Assembly: GCA_037074705.1 (NCBI GenBank)
Contig: CM073594.1
Coordinates: 58,710,509-58,774,508, forward strand
Source of the DNA: Zhengitettix transpicula
Taxonomy: Eukaryota > Arthropoda > Insecta > Orthoptera > Tetrigidae
DNA length: 64,000 nucleotides
Direction of reading: 5' to 3'
Numbering within the stretch: the stretch's first letter is position 1; each line of letters starts with the position of its first letter. Shown here in pieces: positions 11,786-23,522 of this stretch. The position numbers and the translations under genes were made by a program. The notes under the pieces are model-generated. The model was not told the origin of the DNA, ran no database searches, and saw only the letters and a list, made by a program, of their open reading frames with translations.

Positions 11786-12150
11786 TTTAGTTATATATTT
11801 TTGATTTGATCAGGTTTAGAATAATTATTTTTTCCGTTTTTTTTATATCAAACAGGAAAAAATGTGAATGAAAATCAATTATCATTTTAATTATGGTCTT
11901 CTGTGTCCTGTGATAATTTTTTAGAAACGGATGTTTATTTGAGTTTATTTCGAATGTGAATAAATTGTTTGTGTGTTGTTGAGAAAGAATGTAAATTCCA
12001 TAGAATGAGTTGGTTAAAAGCTTCAACACTGCGGGTTGCGGACAAAGGAGGATAAAAGTCAAAGATATCACAAATAGCAAATGGTGGGCAAAATTAACTA
12101 ATATTTCAGATTTTAGCAACAATGTGAATGTAAATCTCTTAATTAAGCAG
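11786..12150. other. AT-rich spacer
   Basis: A 111-codon minus-strand frame at 11787-12122 is very lysine/isoleucine/leucine-rich, as expected of chance frames in AT-rich DNA. No gene is called. Confidence 0.5.
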
Positions 12151-12730
12151 GTACGACCACCTGCGGCGTTTAGTGGACTGGGAAACGTTTCTAATGCTCG
12201 TGAACACTAATATCACTTTGTAAACAGCGCCGCCACCGTGTATATTTGACCTTCATGGTGGCTGTAGCCAGAGTATTGGAACGACAAATGGCTTCGACAA
12301 GAGAAGGGTGTTTACCAGATCGTCGCAATGCTATAACCCGTAAAGTCCATAACTGCGAAAGTAAGCTTAAATTCCGCGACGTATTTCATGCATATGCAAG
12401 AAGCTGCTGCACGATTTTATCTCAGAGGGTGTGAGGGTGAAACCTAGTTTTATGGCTATTGTCTGCAGAGCGGAGATAAGCCTTTCCAATAACGCATTGG
12501 TAGAGTCCCAATATCTGAAGCTATCTCGGGGCCGAAATCTCACGCGTAATAAAGATATATGGGACGAAGCGTTGCTGACTCTGGCGGACTGTCCCAAATC
12601 CTGGTCGACACCTTTCCCATCTATTCTTGCGCAAATACGATCGTCTTATTACAATGCAACGCTCGTCTGTACCAGAAGAATTCCGCTTGCGACGCACGTC
12701 CTGCGTCGAATTTTAACGAAATGACAGTAA
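12151..12730 (+). other. GC-richer patch with two unrecognised frames
   Basis: Frames of 62 codons (12246-12434) and 97 codons (12431-12724) overlap by one base pattern and together span a patch of more even base composition than its surroundings. The second contains NNALVESQYLKLSRGRN and WDEALLTLADC. I recognise no family in either. They could be an old pseudogene or a repeat body. A real gene is not claimed. Confidence 0.2.
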
Positions 12731-12897
12731 GAATGACGTTGAAAAATTTTATATGCAGCATCAGGGAGAGAAAAATATGCCCGCATACTTAAGAGTTCCA
12801 CATTTATCTTCATTTGCACAAATATATTTTATAAAAAGCTTATAAAATTTATTTACAAATTCTCCTTGTTATGTATATGTACGTATAATTATGTATA

Positions 12898-13701
12898 TCT
12901 GTATAATAAAAAAGGATGTGTATTTGTATGTTTGTATTTACATTAAATTCTATACAAATTTAAATACGTGAACAGATTGCAACAAATATCGAAAGACGGT
13001 ACTGCGGGAGTGAGAAACCCCTAGTATAATGTGGAAAGAATTATAATTATATGATATTAATGTCTTGGTATATTAAATATTATGTTTAATAAAGTTAATT
13101 GAAAAACGTGACCATTTTTTGTTAAATTACTGAGCCAAGATGCCGTGACGTCACTCGAGAGAGAGACGTTACTACGCGAGGAACAAACGAATAATTCCTT
13201 TTCTCGTAATGAAATAAAGCAGCAATATTTCAGTTGAATAAAAAGTTTAATTTTATCCAGTAATACTCATTATAATGATAATAAAAAATAATACGAAATA
13301 CTTTACGATATTTGCGGAAAATGTAAGATGGTTTTCTTGCTATATTAGGGACTCCAATATGGTGAATTTGTTTACACTGCGAATCAGCTAAAAATTTCTT
13401 CCATTTAATCTTTGCTAATCTCTGAAGACTGAGGGACTGTTATACCCTGCAATACTCAAGGATTATATTTAAGTATTCTTTTCGTAAGGAAATTCGGGGG
13501 TATGTTTGTTGGAATTGATGCAAAAAAATTCAATGTATTTTATAGCTGTTCAATTATTGTATTATTGGCCAAAAGTATGTTAGAAACTAGGAACAGTTAT
13601 ATTTAGGTTAAATCTCTTCTTGAATAAAGATTAATGTAGAATTATATACTTTTTCGGATTTATATAAATAAGTACACGGGCAACGTCGGGCACCCTGCTA
13701 G
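12898..13701 (+). mobile_element. Non-autonomous Helitron, copy 1
   Basis: It starts TCTGTATAATAAAAAAGG and ends GGGCAACGTCGGGCACCCTG then CTAG, with A before and T after. It shares the whole body order with copies 2, 3, 5 and 6: a TGTATGT stretch, CTGCGGGAGTGAGAAACCC, TGACGTCACTCGAGAGAGAG, ACGTTACTACGCG, a GGACTCCAATATGG block, and GTATGTTTGTTGGAATTGATGC. It encodes no RepHel protein, so mobilisation would need an autonomous partner elsewhere. Confidence 0.75.
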
Positions 13702-15690
13702 TTAAAAATAATTAATAGATTAAGTATTTTATCTCTATCAATGATTGAAATTAAATTGTTACAGTAAAAATCAAAATATTTTAATAATTATGACAACTAA
13801 TAGTTGACGATAACCATTTATACCAATGTTTTAATATTTTTAGTTTAGGTATAAATAAATCTATGCCCCATAAACATGAAACTGGGTTGATCCTTAATTC
13901 TTTAATTTTATGATGAAGTTTGTTAATTGGATTGTTAGTTATTAAAAAGTTTCTGGCGTTTTGGCCATTATATACATTTAATTATTAAGTAATTTTTTTT
14001 ATTCTGGGACTGCTACTTGCATTACAGCAAATTTATTCATTAACCAGATACAAACATTAAAATCCTTACATATTTTTACTCGTGTTTCATATCAACATCT
14101 CAACTGTAAATAGAGATAAGTTTCTCAAATTGCTTTTATGACAACATTTGCTGATTACAGTATGAACATTTAATGTTCTGCACTGGAAGGATTATATGAG
14201 GATTTAGCAATAAAATTATCGCTTATGAGTATCAGGGGGGTCGTGCAAGAGTGCAAAGCATTCCTGCATCCTTGAGTACGTCCTCACTAAATAAGATAAG
14301 AGGAGGCGCGAAACACAGTCGATTCGTCGGACTGCTCACGCAGCTCAGAGGCTCCAGGGTGTGATGCTGGAATGCTCATGCAGTATGCACACACACACGC
14401 ACACACTGAGACATCTTGAGACTACGCAATACGAGACAACGCGCTCCATATGTCTTACAAATACGTATCTGTTAAATAAAATGTATGAGCAAATTATTAC
14501 GGTTGGAGTTCCACAAGGGTGAATATCGGATCAATGAAGCGTTTAATATTTCAGATAAAAGTCGGGAAGCAAATTAGGGGTTAAGCTCAATTAATTAATT
14601 ATGCAAAACATTCTTCTGTAATTGACAGGTTGAGTGTGAATTAATTTTTAGAAGATTAATTCAATTACTTGAATAATAAAAGTAGCCGAAATATAACTAA
14701 AAAATTATGTTAATAATGAAAAATCACACTACGTTCTTGAAAAAAAAAATTACTTTTTTCAGAAGTGGGGAAAATAAAAATCGTTAATTCTTTTGAATAC
14801 GTGACGGAAAATATGGCGATGAAAACAAAAACATCGTAACCATCCAAAAACCCCAATTAAATTACCTTGAAAGTAAAGGACCACAACTATGGTCAAATTT
14901 AAATTTGAAAATTAATTTCAGTGATGTTAGATTTAATATAGAACATTTCTTTATTAACTTCTATTCCTTTCAAGAAAACGCCAATCAAAATGATGTTCAT
15001 AACGTAGTTGGAGAAGAAAAATGGGGTGCTTGATGTATTGGACATGTTTTTTCGGTACGAGCTGTAATGACCTTTTAGTTTGTCACACGTAGCAAGAATT
15101 GCAAACTTGAATTTCTTATATTACGAATGAAAATTAAATATTTGACGTGCAAATTTATGCATGAAATATAAATGTTTAATATTAATTTGCAATCTGATTT
15201 CACCCTGAACTAACAATCTTCTAAGTTTGAAAGAGTTCAAATTGACTCACTGGCCGCTGTTTACTGTGCAACATTGGAAACCAAAACAGCAATTATCTGA
15301 ATTATAAAAGGTAGTGACACTAAAACCGCAACACTTTTTAATTTTAAAATACATTAAATGACGTATAAGAAAATGAACAACACTAAATTTCGTAATTTTT
15401 AGGTTGGTGACGAAACACACTTATTATTATTAATTAGTATACTTTAAACAAGACCTTTTATATTTTAATTATTATTTATTTAATTACTGCAATTAATAAA
15501 CGTTTGAAACTATTACATTTTACGGAATAAGTTTCGCTGTAACATTGTTTTGATACTTCAAGAACAATCTCTGTTGGCGAAAAGAATTTTGTTTCTCATT
15601 TTATAAAACATAATCTTTGCGGACTTACAAAACATTTAAATCGTATCCTTCGATTTCAAATTAGTTCTAAATCTTCAAACATAACTTTTC
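13702..15690. other. Intergenic spacer
   Basis: AT-rich, with no gene. Positions 14260-14460 are GC-richer with a short ACAC tract at 14389-14406. Positions 14500-14620 hold a patch with ATTAATTAATTATGC that looks like homeodomain-type sequence but is also expected in AT-rich DNA. Confidence 0.45.
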
Positions 15691-15960
15691 GCATTTTTCT
15701 CTCCCTCCGGCCAGATTCATTTATTTCCCTCAACGTCTCCGCACATTTCCATAGTTTCGTTTCGGTAATAAGGATTACTGTGAGATAAGTGGTTCAAGGA
15801 AGGATTTGTATGCTAATGGAGTGGATGGGGGGTGAGTGGGGTGGCTCAGAACCTTTATGTTTCCATACAAGGTACTACTTTTAGGCCCAAGCAGATCTCC
15901 TGTTTGCATACAAAGTATCACATATACCACTTTTGAGGTTACTGCGTCGGAAGAGAGAGA
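15690..15960. other. Higher-complexity island with octamer-like motifs
   Basis: GC-richer than its flanks, with no frame. It contains TATGCTAATGG and a TTTGCATACAAAG motif that resembles a POU/SOX-type composite. It is a candidate regulatory element by appearance only. Confidence 0.25.
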
Positions 15961-16643
15961 ACAAACCTCACCGTTGTAATCGCGTTTTAAATTTTATTTA
16001 ATCTTTAATTTTTCGGATTTTTAACCCCTACAATTATCAACAGTTAAAATAAAAATTTTATATTGTGAAACTGAATGTACTAATCGGAGTAAAATTTCAC
16101 CAAAGCAGTCAACAGTAAGAAAATAAAAACTTTTAGTGTCACATGTTTATTATTTTTACTGAATTGTGTATTGGCTACTGTTTGATGTAATATAAATACC
16201 AACAGACTATCTTCCATTTCAACACAGTTTGAAAAGTATATTGGCTATTTATTTATCTAATCAGTATACTTTGAACACGATTGATTTTTATTTTATGCTT
16301 TCAAAAATATTAAATATTAATTCTGTATTCCCATAATTTATTGCATGTATCTTTCGGCTTTGTTATTGACTGCTAATTAAGCCTTTGTTCTTTTGTCATT
16401 AGAAAATCATTTTTAATTTATAAGCACAGCAACATTTAGTAAAATATACATAAATAAATTTTAAACAATTTTAAAATATTAACTGTTAATAATTTTTCAA
16501 AGGTTATTTATTCATGAAAAGGAATATTCGTGGGATTCCAGTATTATTTTAGAAGAGAGGAAACAATTGCAGGTTAAAATATCAGTCGTAATAACAAAGA
16601 GCTGACGTTACAAACGTTATTATTGTATATTAGAGAGAGTTGA

Positions 16644-16644
<1 letters not shown>
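15961..16644. other. AT-rich spacer
   Basis: I see nothing beyond AT-rich low-complexity DNA and a TAGAGAGAGTTGAG lead-in to the TA array. Confidence 0.5.

Positions 16645-16682
<38 letters not shown>
16645..16682. repeat. (TA)n microsatellite
   Basis: About 19 TA units, directly followed by TTGTAGTAATTGG, the start of LTR-like relic B. Confidence 0.95.
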
Positions 16683-16686
<4 letters not shown>

Positions 16687-17586
16687 AGTAATTGGTAATT
16701 AAGACATTGTGCTAATTGGAAAGTTGGATTGTAGAGGACTCATTATTAGTGAATATAGAGTGGACGCCGCAACAAGGCGGCAAGGCAAAGAATGTATTGT
16801 TGTCAATCGGCTGAGAATTTTACGCGCTCAAAATCTAGGAGACGAACGGGCAGTCAGGCAATGAACGGCGAGGCAAAAGGACCAGCAAAGTTTTTGTATA
16901 AAAGTAATAGAGTCAGAAATGTGCAGTCAGGCATAGAACAGCGAGGTGTAAAGACCAAAACTTTTCATATTATAAAAAGTTTTGCAGTTGGGCAGCGGAC
17001 CGCAAATAGATCAGTTTGATTGCAGTTACAAACATGCATTAAAATATTGAAAAGTAAAGCAATCTTCAGTCGGGAAGGAAAGAGTGAAACTAATGTTGTA
17101 ATCGGTGGCCGAGCATAAATTCAACCTGCTGGCCATAGACAAACCAAGGAAGTACATTTCCAACTAAAGTCACGAGATCTGCAAATCCAGGTTGCAGCAA
17201 AGAATCGAGAATCTACCAATTTGTGTTAGACCAACTAACAAAACTACGCCAATTAGAATTTGTTGACATTTAGAGTCTGTGAGTACTAGAATCAGTGATA
17301 TCCCCAAATTTTGTGCACGAAAAACCTAAAATGAGACCTGGGCGGCCGTAAGTAGAAAAAACTTTAAAATCATATTGTTAACCACTTTTAAAAGATAAAA
17401 GTCAGATCGTTCTTTAGTTTTAATTATTTAATTATTACATTTAAATTCAATCTGTAGTGTTATTTCTTCTACAACAAAGTTCTTCTATGTTTCAGACGCA
17501 TTAACTTCCATAAAAAGTAAATTGGTGTTTTTTTTCATTTGTTAAATTCAGCCATTATTATATTATAAAATATTTGTAATTATTAC
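16683..17586 (+). mobile_element. TA-bounded LTR-retroelement-like relic B
   Basis: Starts TTG after a TA array. A TGGACGCCGCAACAAGG motif (16761-16777) resembles the PBS-like motifs of relics A and C. Downstream, a leader-like section has two tandem blocks, GCAGTCAGGCAATGAACGGC near 16850 and GCAGTCAGGCATAGAACAGC near 16923, with a third partial block near 16982. The segment ends at the TA array starting at 17587. A 75-codon frame across the repeat has no recognisable gag features. Assignment as LTR element 5' leader is tentative. Confidence 0.35.
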
Positions 17587-17610
17587 AATATATATATATA
17601 TATTTATATT

Positions 17611-17641
<31 letters not shown>

Positions 17642-17642
17642 G
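17587..17642. repeat. Interrupted (TA)n microsatellite
   Basis: TA runs interrupted by TTTATA triplets. It closes relic B on its 3' side. Confidence 0.9.
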
Positions 17643-18055
17643 GTATCCTTCATTCGTGATATGGCAACGTTTGGCACCGATTAATCTTAAATGTTATAGC
17701 ATACCGCAATGTTAAATAATTATAAAAATGTATTTATTTGATGATTTATTTAACAAGTAGCTTCCCCAGGAAGTGATCTTAGAACCTTAAACAACAAGAC
17801 ACTAAATCGATATTAACTGACGTTCCTTTTTATCTGATGTATCATAACTGCGCATCAGACAAGGCCCAAATTAAGGTCTAATTCTAAAGCAATTCTACGC
17901 TTATCAAATCATATTCCGGTGTGAACTATCTTATTTTCTCCTTATTTTCTCTAAAAACATAATAACCATTTTATCTGATGTAACTCACTTTCTGTTTATA
18001 TATAATGGATAATAACTTGAGACTTGATGTAGAAATTTTGTAAAGAATAATTTAA

Positions 18056-18579
18056 ATGACGTCACGCTTTCCTATCATTTTCTTTCTTTCTATAATTGAT
18101 AAAGAATGGTTGAATAATTGCCTGGAAACATTTGGAGAACAAAACCTTTGCACTGATGAATTTTACGATGTGAATCGCAATGGTTCTTGCGTAGACGAAA
18201 ATCATGGTAAAGCCGTGATTCGGTTGGTCTCTAGAGAGAATTTTCGGTGGACTGCTTTGTTTTAGAGAGACTGGATGCTACATCCCGAGCTCACGTCGCC
18301 CAAATCTTTGGTGCACGTGGCTCACCTCTCCGCTGCGAAACAATTAAGACCTTCGTTAATAATATATCTTCCCTCATTAACGCGTGTAGCTTGTCTGCAG
18401 AGGTGAATTCTAAAATACAGGCATTTCCTCTTGTTACGATAGAGTCTTGTCTCCGACATTTACGTGAACTAAACAGTGAAAAGAAATACCACATTTGGGC
18501 TCGACAAATAAATTTTATCGAGGATGATTTAAGAAGAATTTTTCTAACGACCCGGGTTTCACTGGTTGTTATATCTTAA
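18056..18579 (+). pseudogene. Unrecognised coding-like stretch in two overlapping frames
   Basis: A 69-codon frame (18056-18265) overlaps a 110-codon frame (18247-18579) shifted by two bases. The composition is more even than in the AT-rich flanks. The second frame reads plausibly as protein (for example CETIKTFVNNISSLINACSL and HIWARQINFIEDDLRRIF). I recognise no family. It could be one broken gene with a frameshift near 18250, an exon, or chance. Left as a possible pseudogene. Confidence 0.2.
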
Positions 18580-19176
18580 GAGGTGGATTTGAAATACCGG
18601 AGTTTTCGTGGATTAAGTTTTCGATAAGATGTCAGTTCAAAAATAAATCAACTTTCTTCTGGTTGAATTGAATTTCAATGACGTAACATTGCAGAAATTA
18701 AATTGTAAGTAATTTTTAGTTTATATTCACGTCAATTTATTATAAATTTTATAATAATAAGGTTTATAATAATAATGTTTATATATAATAAATGTTTCCT
18801 TTAAATTTTTAGATATTCACACATGTAAAATTCATGCGGTACGAAGTTTGTATTTTATATTTAATCACCTGAGAAGTTTTCAAGAAAAGGAATAAAAAAG
18901 TCGTGTTATTTTTAATAAATTATTTCTGTCCCTTTTGACGGTTTATTTATCTATTGATTCAATTGATGTCACTTACTAAACCATTATTATTTTGTAATTT
19001 GTCTTTCGTTTAGATTTCTATAGAACGTCTTTCTAATTTCTGTAAAGTTTTAATTAGTGACTTTTATTTAAGAAACTAGAAGCTCGCTGAGTACATGCTA
19101 CAAGCTTCCATAAAGTATATTTTGAAAAATATGGGTTATTTTTTTACTCTTAACTATGCAGTCATAATTTATGTTG

Positions 19177-19180
<4 letters not shown>

Positions 19181-19211
<31 letters not shown>
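19181..19211. repeat. (TA)n microsatellite
   Basis: About 15 TA units, immediately 5' of LTR-like relic C. Confidence 0.95.
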
Positions 19212-19216
<5 letters not shown>

Positions 19217-19676
19217 GGGTTTCCACTCTATTATTGTCGGAAAAGCGTGTGTACAATGCATAACTTTGGAAAAAGAGCAGTGTGTTTTGGGAGACTGACC
19301 GGTGATGGTCATGGTGAGTGTGGTTTGGAAGCTCGAACAATAAAGTGCATATTCAGGTTGATTTGGCAGATCGAACAATAATTTTCATAGTGAAGTCTCT
19401 TTTGGAACTTTGACCGATGACAGAATAAGTGTAGTTTTGGCGGTCAGCTGAGGATAAACATAGATAAGGGCGTTCTCGCGACCTAAATAAATAGCGGAAT
19501 TTATTGAAGTGAAACAATGTTGTGAACAGTGTAACGGCCTGTTGAATAAATTTTTCTTTAAATAGGCATAAATTGGTCTCAACGTTGTGGCATTATATTA
19601 GTCTTTAAATTGTATACTACATAATTTGGCGCCGCAACGTGTTGGCATTTCGTTATTATTATATTTGATAACTACT
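19212..19676 (+). mobile_element. TA-bounded LTR-like relic C with PBS-like motif
   Basis: The best of the three relics. TTGGATGGG begins right at the TA array, AATAAA (19545-19550) is a possible poly(A) signal, ACTACA ends an LTR-sized 410-bp segment at 19621, and TTTGGCGCCGCAACGTG follows after TAA (19626-19641) as a primer-binding-site-like motif. A second TA array (19677-19694) closes the unit about 35 bp later. Part of it (19231-19320) aligns with 709-810 of relic A. No gag or pol is present. Confidence 0.4.
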
Positions 19677-19694
19677 ATATATATATATATATAT
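19677..19694. repeat. (TA)n microsatellite
   Basis: About 9 TA units closing relic C. With the array at 19181 it may be a split target array. Confidence 0.9.
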
Positions 19695-20240
19695 GTCACA
19701 AAATTAACAATTGAATGATAAAATAGTCAATAAAAATCTACGATTTGGTGTGAAAAATAAATACTAAATTATGTTTATGCAATCTTTGTTGATTTCCTCA
19801 GTTGTAGAAGTGAAAATAGTATACGTTTCTGAAAAAAAATGAAATATTCAAACAATAGAATTTTTCTACTTTCTTCCCACTCAATCAGTTTTTGATTATT
19901 ATATATTAAGTTCTTAATGTATTTTTCATCTGTTGTATTTTCTATAGTGTATATAAAACAAAGTGTCCTTTCATGTATAGATGAAACGAAAAACGTACTC
20001 CTTAATAAATGGGGCTATTAGAAAGATCTGTAACAACTCTATAAATTCATTTACATATAAATAACTTGAAAAGATGCTAAAATTCTACTTAATTCAAAAT
20101 TTTTTTATAAATTCAGTGGTCCACTAATAATTTGAAAAAAATACTAAAATTCCTACTCACAAATCAATTCACTGCATTTAGTCCTGGATTTTCTGCTTGA
20201 ATGTAATCAGATGTTTCACGTTCAACAACAGCATTACGAG
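19695..20240. other. AT-rich spacer
   Basis: No gene or repeat was recognised. Confidence 0.5.
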
Positions 20241-20690
20241 ATTCAGTTTCGTAATTTAATCTACTTCCACATTATACCCCCTTATGATCCCCTTGGGATT
20301 TAAAATGACCGGGAATGTTTGTCAGTGAAGATCTCTATCTGAAAGCTCTGAATCCATTTTCGATATGTGTGATTCCATTACCATTTTCGTCGGTTGGTAT
20401 TTGACAGTGAATTGGAATTGATACAAGCACTTGAGCGGAAAAAATTGTGGGTTTGGAGAGGGGGAAGCGTCATATGAGGCTTAAATACGAGCCGAATGGT
20501 CAACTTCCATTACAACACCCTCGTCGTCGTAATTTGTTCACAAATTAATGACACCCAGTAACGTGCGTGAAACGCACCCTACCAAACGCCGCTGGCTGCA
20601 TCAAAATTGCCTTCAATATCGCCATATTAACTGCTAATTAAACTGTGACGACACTACGATGGAACTGATGCAAAGCTTCAATTAACAGAG
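20240..20690. other. Higher-complexity island with NK2-type and homeodomain-type sites
   Basis: Contrasts with its AT-rich flanks by even composition and absence of homopolymers. It holds CACTTGAG (20428-20435), matching the NK-2 class consensus, together with ACAAATTAATGAC and GCTAATTAAACTG stretches. No coding frame fits. A candidate enhancer-like element. The sites are short and could be chance. Confidence 0.3.
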
Positions 20691-22641
20691 AACTGCAGTT
20701 TGAAAGTAAAACCAAGTCATATTTTTGTATGGTACCCATGGAGCTGTAATAAAATATTTGTCACCTTGGAAACACGGGAATTGTATTTTTATTCGGATGG
20801 TCATAAGAAACTCATGACGTTTTTGGAAGGGAGGTCTGTTAATATGTTGGACTGTAATACAAGAAATCAATAAAATCTAGCCGTTATATTTTCAATTACT
20901 ATTAAAGAAATCCAGCATACATTAATAGTGCCAGGATAAAGATTTTTGAACAGTTAACAAATATAAATATAAATTGAAATTATCGCTCAGTTAACAGCTC
21001 ATTTGAAAAACCATTCGCCAAAAATATAAGGGATTGTAATACCTGATGAATATTTATTCTTAATCTATTATTAGGTAAATAACCTGACGTGAACTCATCA
21101 ATCGTTTTGAGAGAAGTGAGGGTTCATATCACCAGAACCAACAGTGACGGTAAAATAAGTGTGAAACAGTGAGGTTGTGGTTGTGCTTAAAACTCGATTT
21201 GAATATTTTTAAAGTTTTATAATATTTCCGTATCCCTTATTGTAAATTATTCTCACTTATGCATTTTCATACGTGTTTTCATTCACAAATATATTTTTTT
21301 AGTTGGTTATTTATTATAGTCTATTTTTTATGTGTGTTTGTTAGATGAGAATAGTACATATAAACATGCTTCTGTTCCTCATTTCTGCATTTTAATGAAT
21401 GTATTTTATTTGTTATTAATGTATGTATTAATTTATTGACTTGTCCTATTTTCTCAGTAGAAGACTCACAAAAACAAATAAATGTAAATCACAATAAGAT
21501 ATTTATATTAATTGTAAAAATTAGTTTCTATGAATAAGAGCAGAATAATTTCAATCGTAGTGTAGAAGAGCAAATAAGACAATTGTAAGTTATTGTTTAT
21601 CGGTAATTATGTTATAAAATCTGTGATACGAATTATTAGCCTTTACCATTGAATTGAATTTTTCTCTCGAAACGTTTTTGTTACCTATCCTGATTCAAAT
21701 ATAAGCTAGTTTATTTGTACAAAATATAACAAAAATATATAAATAAATTTCTGACGTTCCGTAACGAAATAAAGAAATATAAGGCCAAAGTGTTACAACA
21801 AATTTAATACAAAATATCCACTTCAATGGCTACATTGATTTTTGAAAACAATACAAATAGAAAAAGAAAAATCGCTCCGTCCCAAATTTGAGACATCATC
21901 GGGTGAAATAATATTTTTAAAAAGTGAGACCGTAATAATTAAATTTAGTGATAAAAATTTCTTCAATTTAGTTAAACTATCTGTTTTGATAATTACCATG
22001 AAAATTACCGTGATCTTCGTTTATTAGGTTTCTAAATTATTTAATAACTTTGAAAATAATTTTAAATGGTCAAATAGTCAGAAAAAATTCATTAATTAAC
22101 GGTGTGATTCACGAAATATGGATACGTGTTAATTTAAACTTTCTGAATGTTTGACTATTGTATTTATTGTGTTATTGTACTCAAAAATGAATTCACAATT
22201 TTTAATAAAATACAAAATTTTTTGCTGGCTTCCATACCAGTTATAACCGACTAAACTTGCTTAATTTTTCCTAATTGCTTCTAGAAGATACCTCCAAATT
22301 TATAGTAATTAGACCACATTAAGTGATAGAATAAATACCACACTTTTATTAATTTTTTTACTTTATTGGCTACGTATTTACCTAATAAATATATTTTTAA
22401 CACAAATAATTTATATTTTACCTGAATACATAGTTAAAAAGTTCTCTTTTACAAACATCATAAATATGTAATGGGGGAAACAGAATCTTTTGCTTCAAAA
22501 TCAACAGCGCACAAGTAAGAAACGACTCAATACGGAAATTGGAAAAAATTAAGAAATAAAGTTGCTATTTAGAAGAAAAAATTTCCTTTCACCATTCTCA
22601 TTTTTATTGTTTGAATTTTACACTGTCCATAACTCGAAACC

Positions 22642-22644
<3 letters not shown>
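20691..22644. other. AT-rich spacer with one dispersed motif copy
   Basis: No gene. A minus-strand copy of the CTGA..AACAAA..CGAAACGTT motif is at 21666-21695. Otherwise low-complexity. Confidence 0.5.

Positions 22645-22687
<43 letters not shown>
22645..22687. repeat. (TA)n microsatellite
   Basis: About 21 TA units, the longest pure array seen here, followed by TTGATTTTCCC. The downstream 250 bp are GC-richer but match none of the LTR-like relics by eye. Confidence 0.95.
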
Positions 22688-22689
<2 letters not shown>

Positions 22690-23450
22690 ATTTTCCCACA
22701 AGGAATGACTTGACTCTTGAGCTTTACCTTCTCTCAACTTCAAGAAATCTCCCTCAGAATCTTTCTTTCCTCTTCTTCCCTCTCGTGAATTTGCGGTGAG
22801 AGCATGCGGGCCATTAGATAACTTCTTCCCCAAGCACAAATCAGGGAGTCGGCAACAACGCCGGCTCAAAAATTCTCAAGGATATCATATCCGCCCCAAC
22901 GGTTTCCTGGAAATATTGGGGGTGTCAGCTCGCAAACTTTCCACCGAATTGGCGACACGTTAAATATTATGTAAATTTTCGGTAAAGGTAAATGAGTTTA
23001 TTAACAGCGTCTATTTTAAAAATATATTATTCCCTGTAGTCTCTTTTACCATAAATCAATATTAAGAAAATAATAATTAATTATGGATTGGCCCAATATA
23101 AATGAGATAATTCCTTAAAAACTATAACGATTCCATATTACGTAAGAAATCTTCCATTTTCGTTACGCAAGAATGATTCTGGTACCGCATAATTAAAGAG
23201 CTTTGAATTAATATGAAGTATTCGTATTATTTATTAGTATGCAATAAATGTATTATACGGTATTGTTATTTAAGAACTTGAAAGATATAACTTATGGAAA
23301 ATTTTAATCTGAGATAGTGAGATACGTTGTCTTGTTATCTTTGTAAATTACACTTTCAGGTGTGCGTATGTACTATCGTTGATATAATGTACGATTACTT
23401 TGGTTTTTCTTTACATACTGTGTTTCATAATCGCCCATCGAAAGATGGCT
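22688..23450. other. Upstream region of the SGNH-like gene
   Basis: Positions 22700-22940 are GC-richer and unassigned, and 22980-23440 are AT-rich. A well-placed TATA box could not be separated from the AT-rich background, so no promoter is called. Confidence 0.4.
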
Positions 23451-23517
23451 GTAAGTGACTCATTCTCATCATCCCTTTCCGACTTAATGCCTCTCTAACC
23501 ACTTCGCCGTCCATCAG
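23451..23517 (+). other. Possible 67-bp 5' UTR intron
   Basis: ATGGCT is followed by a strong donor-like GTAAGTGACT at 23451. A pyrimidine-rich tract then ends in CCATCAG at 23517, a good acceptor-like context. Removing it would put a four-codon upstream frame (ATG GCT CTT AAA) in front of the main start, with its TGA overlapping the ATG. Both signals are visible, but whether they are used is inference. Such a short intron would be at the small end for a large insect genome. Confidence 0.25.
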
Positions 23518-23522
23518 CTTAA

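Noticed and set aside
11787..12122. 111-codon minus-strand frame
   Set aside because: Its residue bias (Ile, Leu, Lys, Phe, Asn) is that of AT-rich DNA and there is no recognisable domain.
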